Origin: Endozoicomonas montiporae CL-33
Lineage (GTDB): Bacteria > Pseudomonadota > Gammaproteobacteria > Pseudomonadales > Endozoicomonadaceae
DNA length: 64,000 bases
Assembly (NCBI RefSeq): GCF_001583435.1
Contig: NZ_CP013251.1
Span: forward strand, 3,175,215-3,239,214
Reading direction: 5' to 3'
In this document: piece after piece, positions 46,263 through 54,909 of the stretch
How the letters are laid out: each line of letters starts with the position of its first letter
How positions within the stretch are numbered: the stretch's first letter is position 1
Position numbers and translations under genes: made by a program
The notes under the pieces: model-generated
Databases searched by the model: none
Told to the model about the DNA's origin: nothing
Seen by the model: only the letters and a program-made list of their open reading frames with translations

Positions 46263-46639
46263 CTAGGAGGCTGTCCGAGAATAGTCTGCCCTACCGGCAA
46301 CTGCTCCTGCGTTGCCCTAGGAGCCTGTCGGACTTACCACTGACCTACTGCGAAAAAGCCGGATTTGGCCATTTTTGACGATCCTTTTCGTTGAATAGCT
46401 CGCTATTCGCCTCAAATGATCGTCAAAACTGTCTCAAACCGGTCTTTTTCTCGCTACGGTCGGCTAAGTCCGACAAACTCCTAGCTCCGGCATCCATACC
46501 GTCGAGCGGTCGTAGTAAATTGGTCTAAAAATCCGCTTTTGTTCGTCAAATAGCTCGCTATTCTCCTCTCAAAACCGAATTTTTATCCTCAATTTTCTAC
46601 GATCCTCGCTACGGGCGCTATTCTCGGTCAGCCTCCTAG
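46263..46639. repeat. Outer inverted-repeat element, interrupted by a second element
   Basis: Ends CTAGGAGGCTGTCCGAGAAT and, on the right, ATTCTCGGTCAGCCTCCTAG are inverted repeats. The body contains AATAGCTCGCTATT near 46550. A second element of the same style lies inside (46317-46484). Non-coding, between pdxJ and recO. Confidence 0.85.
46317..46484. repeat. Inner inverted-repeat element nested in the outer one
   Basis: Ends CTAGGAGCCTGTCGGACTTA and TAAGTCCGACAAACTCCTAG are inverted repeats. Its centre has AATAGCTCGCTATT near 46394, the same 14-base core as the outer element. The outer sequence resumes directly after it. Confidence 0.85.
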
Positions 46640-46698
46640 TGAGCCTGACCGGTGAGTTTAGTGGGTTGAAGACGAAACTGCATCGATACTGTTTTAAT

Positions 46699-46797
46699 CG
46701 CGAGTTAATCACGAGCTAACCATGAGCTAACCATGAGCTAACCATGAGCTAACCATGAGCTAACCATGGGTTAACCATGGGTTAACCATGAGTCAAC
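46699..46797. repeat. Tandem array of nine 11-bp units at the recO 3' end
   Basis: Units include CATGAGCTAAC (four exact copies), CATGGGTTAAC (two) and variants CGCGAGTTAAT, CACGAGCTAAC and CATGAGTCAAC. The array overlaps the last codons of recO, including its stop. Because 11 is not a multiple of three and units contain TAG or TAA on the minus strand, every frame leaving recO meets a stop. Confidence 0.93.
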
Positions 46798-47489
46798 CGC
46801 GTGAAAAGCTCACGACTCCGCAAAGGCTTTTCACCAATAAGAGGTTGCAAGGCTAAGCGGGTAAAACGTTTGAATGAAGGCAGCCACTGACTTTGGGTAA
46901 ACGTTCTTGCCGACATTGCCTGCAAGGCTGCACCGGAAAAACAGTCCGCCTTGAGTGGCATATCTTCGTTCAGCCGAATCAAACCCTGCTCTGGCACCAG
47001 CCGGTAGCGGGCATCAGGCTGAACCGCCTGACCTGTTTTTGTATCATGCTCAAGGTCAGGTAGATAACCGGTCAACTCCAGCAATTCCAGCTCAAACCAG
47101 CGCAATACAGGCTCTATGGACGACTCGTTGTGAAGTCTCTCAATCACCCGTTCATACAGCTCCGACAAACCATCCATGGGTTGCCCCGGCAGCACCGCAC
47201 GCATAATCAGTTCATTGACGTAAAAGCCGCAATACAAAGGCTGTCCCGTCAGACGGACAGAACGGGACAGTTCAATACTGGACAGGGTTTTCAGTTCACC
47301 GCGCCCTCGCCAGCTCAACAATACCCGGGTAAAAGGCTGCAACAGGGGGGCTGTTCGTGACTTTGCCTGACGAACGCCCCGCACGACCATTGCCAGGCGT
47401 CCATAGTCTTCCACAAGTAATTCAGCAATGACCGAGCGCTCCTTATAAGGTCTGCTGTGTAACAGCCAGGCGGCGCTCAGGTCATTCAT
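46782..47489 (-). CDS. recO: DNA repair protein RecO
   Basis: 235 residues. N-terminal OB fold (AAWLLHSRPYKERSVIAELL; GRLAMVVRGVRQAKSRTAPL) and helical C-terminal domain, as in E. coli RecO, which loads RecA with RecF and RecR. Followed in the era-recO order of the family. The last three or four codons (THG, stop) come from the 11-bp tandem array, which may have replaced the native end. Confidence 0.95.
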   Translation of the reverse strand: MNDLSAAWLLHSRPYKERSVIAELLVEDYGRLAMVVRGVRQAKSRTAPLLQPFTRVLLSWRGRGELKTLSSIELSRSVRLTGQPLYCGFYVNELIMRAVLPGQPMDGLSELYERVIERLHNESSIEPVLRWFELELLELTGYLPDLEHDTKTGQAVQPDARYRLVPEQGLIRLNEDMPLKADCFSGAALQAMSARTFTQSQWLPSFKRFTRLALQPLIGEKPLRSRELFTRLTHG

Positions 47490-47522
47490 ACGTTTTTATC
47501 TGACTCTTTGTCTGCTCAGACG

Positions 47523-48473
47523 TTATTTGGAGTAGTCGTAACCAAGGCTTTTCAGTGCACGATCATCATCAGACCAGCCACCTTTTACCTTCACCCAGAG
47601 GTTCAGCATGACTTTTGCATCAAACATGTGTTCCATGTCCTTACGAGCCTCCTGACCGATGGTTTTCAGCCGGGCCCCCTTATCGCCAATCACAATGGCT
47701 TTTTGCCCCTGACGTTCCACCAGAATCAAGGCACTGATGGTCAGCAGCGGGCCTTTGGGGCGCATTTCATGTTTGAACTCTTCAATTTCAACCGTCATTT
47801 CATAAGGCAGCTCATCACCCAGCTGACGCATGATTTTTTCACGCACCAATTCTGCTGCCATAAAGCGGGAACTGCGATCCGTCACCTGATCTTCCGGGTA
47901 GAAATGGATGCTTTCAGGCATCATGCCTTCAATCATGGTTTCCAGTTCTTTCAGGTTATGACCGTGCTGGGCAGAAATCGGCATAATGGCTTTGAAATCG
48001 TGCTTGTCAGCCAGTTCCTGCAGATGTGGCATCAATTCGGCTTTATCTTCAATACGATCAACCTTGTTGACCGCCAGTATTACCGGACAGGAGGCATGTT
48101 GCAGCTTGTCCAGAACCAGCTGATCTTCGTGGTTCCACTTCAGCCTGTCTACCACAAAGACAATCGCATCAACACCGGTCAGGGCACTGGTCGCAGCCCG
48201 GTTCATGTAGCGGTTAATCGCCTTCTTCTGCTCTTTGTGCATTCCCGGCGTATCAACATAAATGGTTTGAATACCGTCTTCCGTTTTGATGCCCAACACC
48301 TGATGACGGGTCGTCTGCGGGCGACGGGAGGTGATGGACAGTTTCTGACCAAGGATATGGTTCAGCAGTGTCGATTTACCCACATTCGGGCGACCGACAA
48401 TCGCCACATAACCGCAACGGGTGTCATCATTATTCTGCACAGACAGATTCAGCTCGTTTACTTCAGTACTCAT
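47523..48473 (-). CDS. era: GTPase Era, 16S rRNA-binding
   Basis: 316 residues. G1 [21 protein letters not shown]3 [10 protein letters not shown]4 NKVDRIED, then the KH domain ([20 protein letters not shown]). Assembly factor for the 30S subunit. Its start overlaps the rnc stop by 4 bp, conserved translational coupling. Confidence 0.97.
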   Translation of the reverse strand: MSTEVNELNLSVQNNDDTRCGYVAIVGRPNVGKSTLLNHILGQKLSITSRRPQTTRHQVLGIKTEDGIQTIYVDTPGMHKEQKKAINRYMNRAATSALTGVDAIVFVVDRLKWNHEDQLVLDKLQHASCPVILAVNKVDRIEDKAELMPHLQELADKHDFKAIMPISAQHGHNLKELETMIEGMMPESIHFYPEDQVTDRSSRFMAAELVREKIMRQLGDELPYEMTVEIEEFKHEMRPKGPLLTISALILVERQGQKAIVIGDKGARLKTIGQEARKDMEHMFDAKVMLNLWVKVKGGWSDDDRALKSLGYDYSK

Positions 48474-49159
48474 GAGCTTTTCGCTCCCAATAATTCCAGT
48501 GCCTTGCGGGCCGCCTGTTGCTCGGCACCGCGTCGGCTTGATCCTTTACCCTGACTGCTGATGCTCATGGTTTCCAGTTCACACAATACGGTGAATTCCT
48601 GATTATGGGCATCGCCTTCAATACCGGTCACACGGTACTTGGGCAGAGCTTTCTGTCGTGCCTGCAGAAACTCCTGCAAACGGGTTTTCGGGTCCTTGTT
48701 CTGCTGATCTGTGATCGAGAGTCCAGCCAGACGGTCTTTAAACCAGCTGCGAATGCGCTCATGGCAGGTTTCCATTCCGGCATCCAGATAGATCGCCCCG
48801 ATAATGGCTTCTACGGCATCTGCCAGAATAGATTCACGACGGTAGCCGCCGCTTTTTAACTCGCCGGAGCCCAGTCGCAGACAGTCTCCCAACTCAAACT
48901 CACGACCAATTTCTGCCAGTGTCACACCTCGTACCATGCGGGCACGAAGTCGGCTCAACTGACCTTCCCGGGCATCGGGAAACAGTTCGTACAGAGCTTC
49001 GGCAATAACAAAGTTAACAATGGAGTCACCCAGGAACTCCAGCCTTTCATTATTGCGGCTGCCGCAACTGCGGTGCGTAAGCGCGAGCTCCAGACGACTT
49101 CGGTCAGAAAATGTATAGCCCAGCCTGCGTTCCAGCCGGGCAAGTTCATCAGACTTCAC
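48470..49159 (-). CDS. rnc: Ribonuclease III
   Basis: 229 residues. Catalytic signature [20 protein letters not shown], second acidic site in [18 protein letters not shown], and a C-terminal double-stranded-RNA-binding domain ([40 protein letters not shown]). Processes rRNA precursors and other dsRNA. Overlaps the DUF4845 gene by 4 bp. Confidence 0.97.
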   Translation of the reverse strand: MKSDELARLERRLGYTFSDRSRLELALTHRSCGSRNNERLEFLGDSIVNFVIAEALYELFPDAREGQLSRLRARMVRGVTLAEIGREFELGDCLRLGSGELKSGGYRRESILADAVEAIIGAIYLDAGMETCHERIRSWFKDRLAGLSITDQQNKDPKTRLQEFLQARQKALPKYRVTGIEGDAHNQEFTVLCELETMSISSQGKGSSRRGAEQQAARKALELLGAKSS

Positions 49160-49533
49160 TGAGGTTTTACTTTCCAGTCATGTTCAAAAGATACGATCAG
49201 GTCTACGTTCCTGATAAATTTAATACGACGTTCATAATCTATATCGACCATGACCCCGTCGTACCTGTCCTGCTTTACCCGAATCTCTTTCGGGTCAAGT
49301 TCAACCAGATTGGTCTTCAGGCCCTTGTTCAACCACTCCTTCACTTCCGGAACGCCTGCCGAGGCTATGCCGGGCTTGTCATCCAGAGACTTCAGTACCC
49401 TTGCAATGGCATAGTCATCCATATACAAAGGTCCCAGCTTGACGACTGCCGTAAACACCACGCCACCGACCATTATAGCTATCAGCGTACTGAACAGGCT
49501 TAAACCTTTCTGTCTGCTTTTCATTCCAGTCAT
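49156..49533 (-). CDS. DUF4845 membrane-anchored protein
   Basis: 125 residues. A single N-terminal membrane helix ([20 protein letters not shown]) and a short extracytoplasmic domain ([20 protein letters not shown]). Same size and position as the DUF4845 gene between lepB and rnc in Pseudomonas. Function unknown. A hairpin separates it from lepB. Confidence 0.88.
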   Translation of the reverse strand: MTGMKSRQKGLSLFSTLIAIMVGGVVFTAVVKLGPLYMDDYAIARVLKSLDDKPGIASAGVPEVKEWLNKGLKTNLVELDPKEIRVKQDRYDGVMVDIDYERRIKFIRNVDLIVSFEHDWKVKPQ

Positions 49534-49629
49534 TATTGCTTTCTCCCTGATAAAAAGCCGCTACAGCAAAGGCATTTGGCGGCTTTGCAATTATTTAAAC
49601 GTCCTGATTAAGAATAAAACAACCATCTA

Positions 49630-49649
49630 CACAGGGTGGTAACCCTGTG
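49630..49649 (-). terminator. Hairpin between lepB and the DUF4845 gene
   Basis: CACAGGGT and ACCCTGTG form a perfect 8-bp stem with a 4-base loop. On the minus strand it is followed by TAGATGGTTGTTTTATT, so it may terminate some lepB transcripts. Confidence 0.5.
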
Positions 49650-49709
49650 CAAACCAGGCGGACAGGAGGTTGCCCAGACTGCTTCAGCAACACACCGTCA
49701 GACTAACGG

Positions 49710-50525
49710 TTAATCGATACTTCCATTGTTCTTGAAATTCGGCAGTTTTGTCCAGCTTGGCCAGTGCATCCAGATATAAACGGCCTTACCAACGATGTTC
49801 TGCTCCGGGACAAATCCCCAGTAGCGGCTGTCGTTACTACGGTCCCGGTTGTCGCCCATCACAAAATACATGCCTTCCGGCACATGCCAGATGCCTTCTG
49901 CCATCAGGCTGCGCAAGTTCTTATCCTTGCGAATCTGATGCTTGCTGTCACCAATGGTTTCGTTATAGAGGCTATGCGGATGGCCATCATTCAGGTTGGC
50001 CACCAGTTGCTCTTTCACCTTCTTGCCATTAATGAACAATGCCTTGTTCACATAGCGAATTTCATCACCCGGAATGCCAATGACACGCTTGATAAAGTTG
50101 ATGTCAGGGTTCATAGGCTCCTTAAACACCATCACTTCACCACGCTGAGGCTCAGCGTTGGACCATATCTTGGTACCAGATACCGGCAGGCGCAATCCGT
50201 AGTCAAACTTGTTCACCAGGATAAAATCGCCTACTTCCAGTGTTGGAATCATGGAGCCAGACGGAATCTGGAACGGCTCAAACAGAAATGAGCGCAATAC
50301 CAGAACCATTGTCAGAACCGGAAAGACGGAAATCGATGTTTCAATCAGTGAAGGTGGTTGCTCCAGAGAATCAGCCACCTCCTGATCAAAGTCTCCGGTC
50401 AAACCTGCCTTATAACTGACCACGGCTGCACGTCGGCGAGGCATGAAGACCAGCTTGTCAGCCAATGCAATCACTCCGGTAACAGCCACCGCAATGACAA
50501 GCAATAATGGAAAATTAATATCCAT
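49710..50525 (-). CDS. lepB: Signal peptidase I
   Basis: 271 residues. Two N-terminal membrane segments (FPLLLVIAVAVTGVIALAD; VFPVLTMVLVLRSFLFEPF), then the Ser-Lys dyad: S91 in IPSGSMIPTLEVGDF and K146 in NFIKRVIGIPGDEI. VMGDNRDRSNDSRYWGFVPE is the conserved box E. It cleaves Sec and Tat signal peptides. It follows lepA, as is standard, but the gap holds a 160-bp repeat element. Confidence 0.97.
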   Translation of the reverse strand: MDINFPLLLVIAVAVTGVIALADKLVFMPRRRAAVVSYKAGLTGDFDQEVADSLEQPPSLIETSISVFPVLTMVLVLRSFLFEPFQIPSGSMIPTLEVGDFILVNKFDYGLRLPVSGTKIWSNAEPQRGEVMVFKEPMNPDINFIKRVIGIPGDEIRYVNKALFINGKKVKEQLVANLNDGHPHSLYNETIGDSKHQIRKDKNLRSLMAEGIWHVPEGMYFVMGDNRDRSNDSRYWGFVPEQNIVGKAVYIWMHWPSWTKLPNFKNNGSID

Positions 50526-50602
50526 AGTTATTTGTTCTCAGTCTTCTGATCTGATTATTGTACCGTTCAAACAGGGGAGGTACAGCCTCCCGACTGCCTG
50601 TT

Positions 50603-50762
50603 ATACCAATTCCGCTTTCTAAATATAACCATGAGCAAGTCATTATCGGTCACGGGACAAGGCGGAACGACGAGTAATAGCGAGCTATTGCAAGGAGTTC
50701 CAACGCAGCTCCCGTGATTCAGAATGGCTGCGCAATTCATGTTTAGAAGGTGGAATTGGTAT
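50603..50762. repeat. Inverted-repeat element between lepA and lepB
   Basis: Left end ATACCAATTCCGCTTTCTAA; right end read inward ATACCAATTCCACCTTCTAA. About 160 bp, filling the lepA-lepB gap up to the lepA stop codon. Its centre holds AATAGCGAGCTATT, the exact reverse complement of the core of the elements at 46.3-46.6 kb. Confidence 0.88.
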
Positions 50763-52561
50763 TACTTGTCCACCTTCAGCACCGCAAGGAATGCTTCCTG
50801 TGGAATTTCTACACGCCCTACCTGCTTCATCCGCTTTTTACCCGCTTTCTGCTTCTCGAGCAGTTTTTTCTTACGGGTTGCGTCACCACCGTAACATTTC
50901 GCCGTTACGTTCTTGCGCAGCGCCTTTACGGTGGTACGGGCAACAATCTGACCACCCACGGCTGCCTGAATGGCCACATCGAACATCTGACGGGGAATGA
51001 TCTCTTTCATTTTCTCCGTCAGGGAACGACCGCGCGGAATGGCATGATCTTTGTGGGCAATCAGTGCCAACGCATCAACCTTTTCACCGTTAATGAGAAT
51101 ATCCAGTCTCACCATTCGTGCAGCTTCAAAACGATCAAAGCTGTAGTCCAGCGAAGCAAAGCCACGGCTGACAGACTTGATGCGGTCAAAGAAGTCCAAC
51201 ACCACTTCGTTCATGGGCAAATCATAGGTAATGGATACCTGGCCGCCAGTGAACTGCATATCTTTCTGCACACCACGGCGTTCAACACACAGGCTGATGA
51301 CATTACCCAGATAGTCCTGCGGCACCAGAATGCTGGCCTGAACGATAGGCTCGCGAATTTCTTCAATGGCAGCCGGATCCGGCAGGCGGGACGGGTTATC
51401 CACTTCGACCACATCGCCGTTCTTTAGTTCTACCTGATAGATGACTGTTGGCGCGGTAGTGATCAGATCCAGATTGTATTCACGCTCCAGACGTTCCTGA
51501 ATGATCTCCATGTGCAACATGCCCAGGAAACCACAGCGGAAACCAAAGCCCAGTGCGTCAGAGCTTTCCGGTTCGTAGAACAGGGAAGCGTCGTTCAGGC
51601 TCAGCTTTTCCAGCGCTTCACGGAAGCTCTCGAAATCATCGGAGCTGACCGGGAACAGGCCGGCATACACCTGTGGCTTTACTTTCTGAAAACCGGGCAA
51701 GGCAGGTACATCCAGTGTTTTAGCGTGGGTCAGGGTATCGCCCACCGGTGCACCATGGATGTCTTTGATACCGGCTATCACATAACCTACTTCACCAGCC
51801 TTCAGCTCTCCTGTGGCATCCATTTTCGGGGTAAAGATACCAACGTTGTCAACACCATAAGTCTGACCGGTAGACTTCACCAGAATCTTCTCGCCTTTGC
51901 GCAGCACGCCGTGTTTGACACGCACCAGGGAAACGATACCGAGGTAATTATCGAACCAGGAGTCAATGATCAGCGCCTGCAGTTCACCGTCCAGATTACC
52001 TTCCGGAGCGGGAATGGTTTTAACCAGTTCTTCCAGAACGTCTTCAATGCCCAGACCGCTCTTGGCCGAGCAGCGAACGGCTTCAAGGGCATCAATGCCA
52101 ATAATTTCTTCTATTTCCTGAGCCACACGCTCGGGTTCTGCCTGAGGCAGGTCCATCTTGTTCAGAACCGGCATCACTTCCAGCCCCTGTTCAATAGCGG
52201 TATAGCAGTTGGCTACTGACTGGGCTTCAACGCCCTGGGCGGCGTCAACCACCAGCAATGCGCCTTCACAGGCAGAGAGGGAGCGCGATACTTCATAGGA
52301 AAAATCCACGTGTCCCGGGGTATCGATAAAGTTGAGCTGATAGGTTTTACCGTCTTTGGCGGTGTAATCCAGGGTTACGCTCTGCGCCTTGATGGTGATC
52401 CCGCGCTCACGCTCAAGCTCCATGGAGTCCAGTACCTGTTCCTGCATTTCACGGTCGGAAAGGCCGCCACAGGTTTGGATAAAACGGTCTGCCAACGTCG
52501 ACTTACCATGGTCGATGTGGGCAATAATACTGAAATTCCGAATATGGCTTAGATCGCTCAC
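50762..52561 (-). CDS. lepA: Elongation factor 4 (LepA), ribosome-associated GTPase
   Basis: 599 residues, GTG start ([20 protein letters not shown]). G1 [10 protein letters not shown]3 DTPGHVDF, G4 NKMDLPQA. The C-terminal LepA-specific domain has [20 protein letters not shown] and [19 protein letters not shown]. It back-translocates ribosomes and assists ribosome maturation. A terminator-like hairpin ends only 14 bases upstream of the start codon, between mucD and lepA. Confidence 0.97.
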   Translation of the reverse strand: MSDLSHIRNFSIIAHIDHGKSTLADRFIQTCGGLSDREMQEQVLDSMELERERGITIKAQSVTLDYTAKDGKTYQLNFIDTPGHVDFSYEVSRSLSACEGALLVVDAAQGVEAQSVANCYTAIEQGLEVMPVLNKMDLPQAEPERVAQEIEEIIGIDALEAVRCSAKSGLGIEDVLEELVKTIPAPEGNLDGELQALIIDSWFDNYLGIVSLVRVKHGVLRKGEKILVKSTGQTYGVDNVGIFTPKMDATGELKAGEVGYVIAGIKDIHGAPVGDTLTHAKTLDVPALPGFQKVKPQVYAGLFPVSSDDFESFREALEKLSLNDASLFYEPESSDALGFGFRCGFLGMLHMEIIQERLEREYNLDLITTAPTVIYQVELKNGDVVEVDNPSRLPDPAAIEEIREPIVQASILVPQDYLGNVISLCVERRGVQKDMQFTGGQVSITYDLPMNEVVLDFFDRIKSVSRGFASLDYSFDRFEAARMVRLDILINGEKVDALALIAHKDHAIPRGRSLTEKMKEIIPRQMFDVAIQAAVGGQIVARTTVKALRKNVTAKCYGGDATRKKKLLEKQKAGKKRMKQVGRVEIPQEAFLAVLKVDK

Positions 52562-52575
52562 GATTTCATCACTAC

Positions 52576-52620
52576 AAAAAAGATGTCCCCGCCGGACGTG
52601 TTACCACTCCGGAGGGGACA
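52576..52620 (-). terminator. Strong Rho-independent terminator-like hairpin just upstream of lepA
   Basis: On the minus strand TGTCCCCTCCGGA (52620-52608) pairs with TCCGGCGGGGACA (52596-52584), one mismatch, 11-base loop, then ATC and a run of six T (52581-52576). It lies after mucD; the U tract ends 14 bases before the lepA GTG. Confidence 0.8.
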
Positions 52621-52789
52621 GTTGTTCAGCTTGCAGGGTCTTCACCATCACCGATACACATATCAAATAGATCAATATCAGCCGGTTAAGCCGAGGGGCG
52701 GGATGGTTGAAGCTGCTGTAATTAAACTAGATTCTACAGCATGTCGGGCCGCCACTCCACAATTGCGACCCTGACAGGCTGATAAACCT

Positions 52790-54274
52790 TTAATCCGTCA
52801 GGCGGAATGAAATATAGGCAGGCTGTCGCTGACGCACAACCCGCATGGAAATCGAGCGATCTTTCGGTAGCTTGCGTACGGCCACCTCAAACTCTTTTGC
52901 CTTCTGCACCGGCTGATTATTCAGGTGGGTAATAACATCGCCCTGACGCAAGCCAATGCTTCGGCCAACACCGGACGTCAGACCGGTGACAACAACACCC
53001 TCGGTATTTTCACCCAGACGCAGCTTGTTACGATAGTCATCATCCAGCGTTTCAACCTGAACACCCAGACGATTTCGGGTATCGGGTTTGGCTTTTCGCT
53101 CAGTACGACTGCTCTGCTCGTCAGGCAGCTCTCCCACCTCGACCTTCAACGTTTTGCGTTTGCCATTACGAATCAGTTCCACCTCGGCATCATTACCGGG
53201 TGTAATCACCCCTACAGCCATTGGCAGACTGCCGGAGCGCAGAATGTCTCTGCCGTTCAGTTTGATAATCACATCACCCGGTTGCAGTTTGGCCTTGTCT
53301 GCGGGACCACCCGGCACCACCTGACTGATCAAAGCCCCCATTGGCTTGTCCAGCCCGAAGGATTCGGCCAGATCACGATCCACTTCCTGAATCGCGACGC
53401 CAAGCCAGCCGCGGGTCACATAGCCTTTCTCCTTCAGTTGCGCGACGGCCCAGTCCACATGATTCGCGGGAATAGCAAAAGACAGTCCCATAAAACCACC
53501 GGAACGGGTGAATATCTGTGAGTTGATGCCGATCACTTCGCCTTCCATATTGAACAGCGGTCCACCGGAATTACCCGGATTGATTGGAACATCGGTCTGA
53601 ATAAAGGGCACATAGGAATCACTGGGCAGGCTGCGGTTCTTGGCACTGACGATCCCCTTGGTGATGGAGTACTCGAAATTAAAAGGTGAACCAATTGCCG
53701 CAACCCATTCACCGGGACGAACCTTATCAGAGTCCCCCATTTTTACCACTGGCAGAGACCGGTCAGCCTTGATTTTTAACAGTGCCAGATCGGAACGCTT
53801 ATCGGCTCCAATCAGTTCCGCTGTTTTCTCACTGCGATCGCTGAGACGGACGATAATGGTGTCAGCGCCGTCAATAACATGATTGTTTGTCAGGATGTAG
53901 CCATCTTCAGAAATAATAAAGCCGGAACCCAACGACATGGGCTGCGGGCGTCCTCCGGAAGGTTCATCCGGCATCGGGACACCAAAGTAACGGCGAAAAA
54001 TTTCCGGCAGGTCTTCAGCTCCGGGCCCATAGAACTGACTGCGGTTATTTTTGGGTGTAGACAGTGTACTGATATTAACAACAGCAGGGGATGCCTGTTC
54101 AAACAGGGATGCAAAATCCGGCAACACCTGCATATTGGCAGAGGATGGTATGGGAGCTGCCGCAACCAACTGCGTGGTTAACAGACAGGCACCGATTATT
54201 TGCAGTGGCTTTTTAAAGAGACGGGAAATCCCTTTCATGCCACCTCTCATCAAAATGGTTTTCCCAACTTTCAT
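52790..54274 (-). CDS. mucD: Periplasmic serine protease MucD (DegP family)
   Basis: 494 residues from the ATG at 54274 with AGGAGA upstream; the ATG at 54238, preceded by GAGAGG, is a good alternative and starts closer to the signal peptide (LQIIGACLLTTQLVAA). Trypsin-like triad H132 (TNNHVIDGAD), D162 (RSDLALLK), S236 (NPGNSGGPLF) and two PDZ domains (RGWLGVAIQEVD; NRLGVQVETLDD). It degrades misfolded envelope proteins and opposes AlgU activation in Pseudomonas. In Pseudomonas it follows mucC directly; here a 3.9-kb block intervenes. Confidence 0.95.
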   Translation of the reverse strand: MKVGKTILMRGGMKGISRLFKKPLQIIGACLLTTQLVAAAPIPSSANMQVLPDFASLFEQASPAVVNISTLSTPKNNRSQFYGPGAEDLPEIFRRYFGVPMPDEPSGGRPQPMSLGSGFIISEDGYILTNNHVIDGADTIIVRLSDRSEKTAELIGADKRSDLALLKIKADRSLPVVKMGDSDKVRPGEWVAAIGSPFNFEYSITKGIVSAKNRSLPSDSYVPFIQTDVPINPGNSGGPLFNMEGEVIGINSQIFTRSGGFMGLSFAIPANHVDWAVAQLKEKGYVTRGWLGVAIQEVDRDLAESFGLDKPMGALISQVVPGGPADKAKLQPGDVIIKLNGRDILRSGSLPMAVGVITPGNDAEVELIRNGKRKTLKVEVGELPDEQSSRTERKAKPDTRNRLGVQVETLDDDYRNKLRLGENTEGVVVTGLTSGVGRSIGLRQGDVITHLNNQPVQKAKEFEVAVRKLPKDRSISMRVVRQRQPAYISFRLTD

Positions 54275-54643
54275 GAAGCTGACTTCTCCTGATAGCAGGT
54301 GATATTCCTGTGGGTTAAGAGCCTTACTGCTTTCCGATACTTCCTTTTCCTGTTTTTCAATCTGCGGGATAAGAAACTATCACGTCTTTGATCTACAACG
54401 TCAAGCTCTGCACAAGGTTATAAAATAGCGTTTTAAGTCCGGTTAATCTGTATCCTGCTTGCCAAACTTCTGTAAACATTTCCTAAAGAAACAGTTTCGA
54501 ACTTTCGCCCATGAGAATGATGCTACTGAACTCACCAAGGTGCAAATCCTGACTTTTTCCTACACATTTTTTTAGCTGCATCTACATTTACTGACTCGTT
54601 GACTTACTGAAAACAATCGATATAGCAAAAACTTCTAAGTATC

Positions 54644-54769
54644 AGTCCTGAAATAACTTCCCGATTCTTCAGTTTTAGTTCGTCATCCCCGCGAAGGCGG
54701 GGATCCACTGTTAGTGGTGGATTCCCACCTTCGTGGGAATGACGCAAATACGGAAGTTATTTTGGGACT
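54644..54769. repeat. 126-bp inverted-repeat element with REP-like core
   Basis: Ends AGTCCTGAAATAACTTCC and, read inward, AGTCCCAAAATAACTTCCG. The centre is the palindrome CGTCATCCCCGCGAAGGCGG ... TTCGTGGGAATGACG, similar to dispersed GTCATCCCCGCGAA repeats of proteobacteria. Confidence 0.85.
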
Positions 54770-54777
54770 ATTCCTAA

Positions 54778-54886
54778 ATTAATAACTGATGTTACGCACC
54801 TTAAACGAAGGAATCAGGGCTACAGAGCAATGACCTCGTTCGGAAATCTTGATGATTCGTAGAGGGTGCGTAACTCCAGTTAATAA
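54778..54886 (-). repeat. 109-bp MITE-like element, non-coding copy
   Basis: Reverse complement of 17128-17236 with a single mismatch. It lies 8 bp after another repeat element and 23 bp before the ATG of the 1074-residue protein gene, so it may provide promoter or leader sequence. Confidence 0.93.
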
Positions 54887-54909
54887 CAAAACAATGAGAG
54901 GCCAATGTC

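Noticed and set aside
47508..48554. Plus-strand frame of 348 codons over era
   Set aside because: Antisense shadow of era, rich in Phe/His/Gln as expected for such frames.
50750..51427. Plus-strand frames over lepA
   Set aside because: Shadow frames of lepA; no domain and no start signal.
54481..54520. Sequence CGAACTTTCGCCCATGAGAA resembling a sigma-E -35 element
   Set aside because: It points away from mucD toward the repeat elements, and no matching -10 at the right spacing serves a gene.
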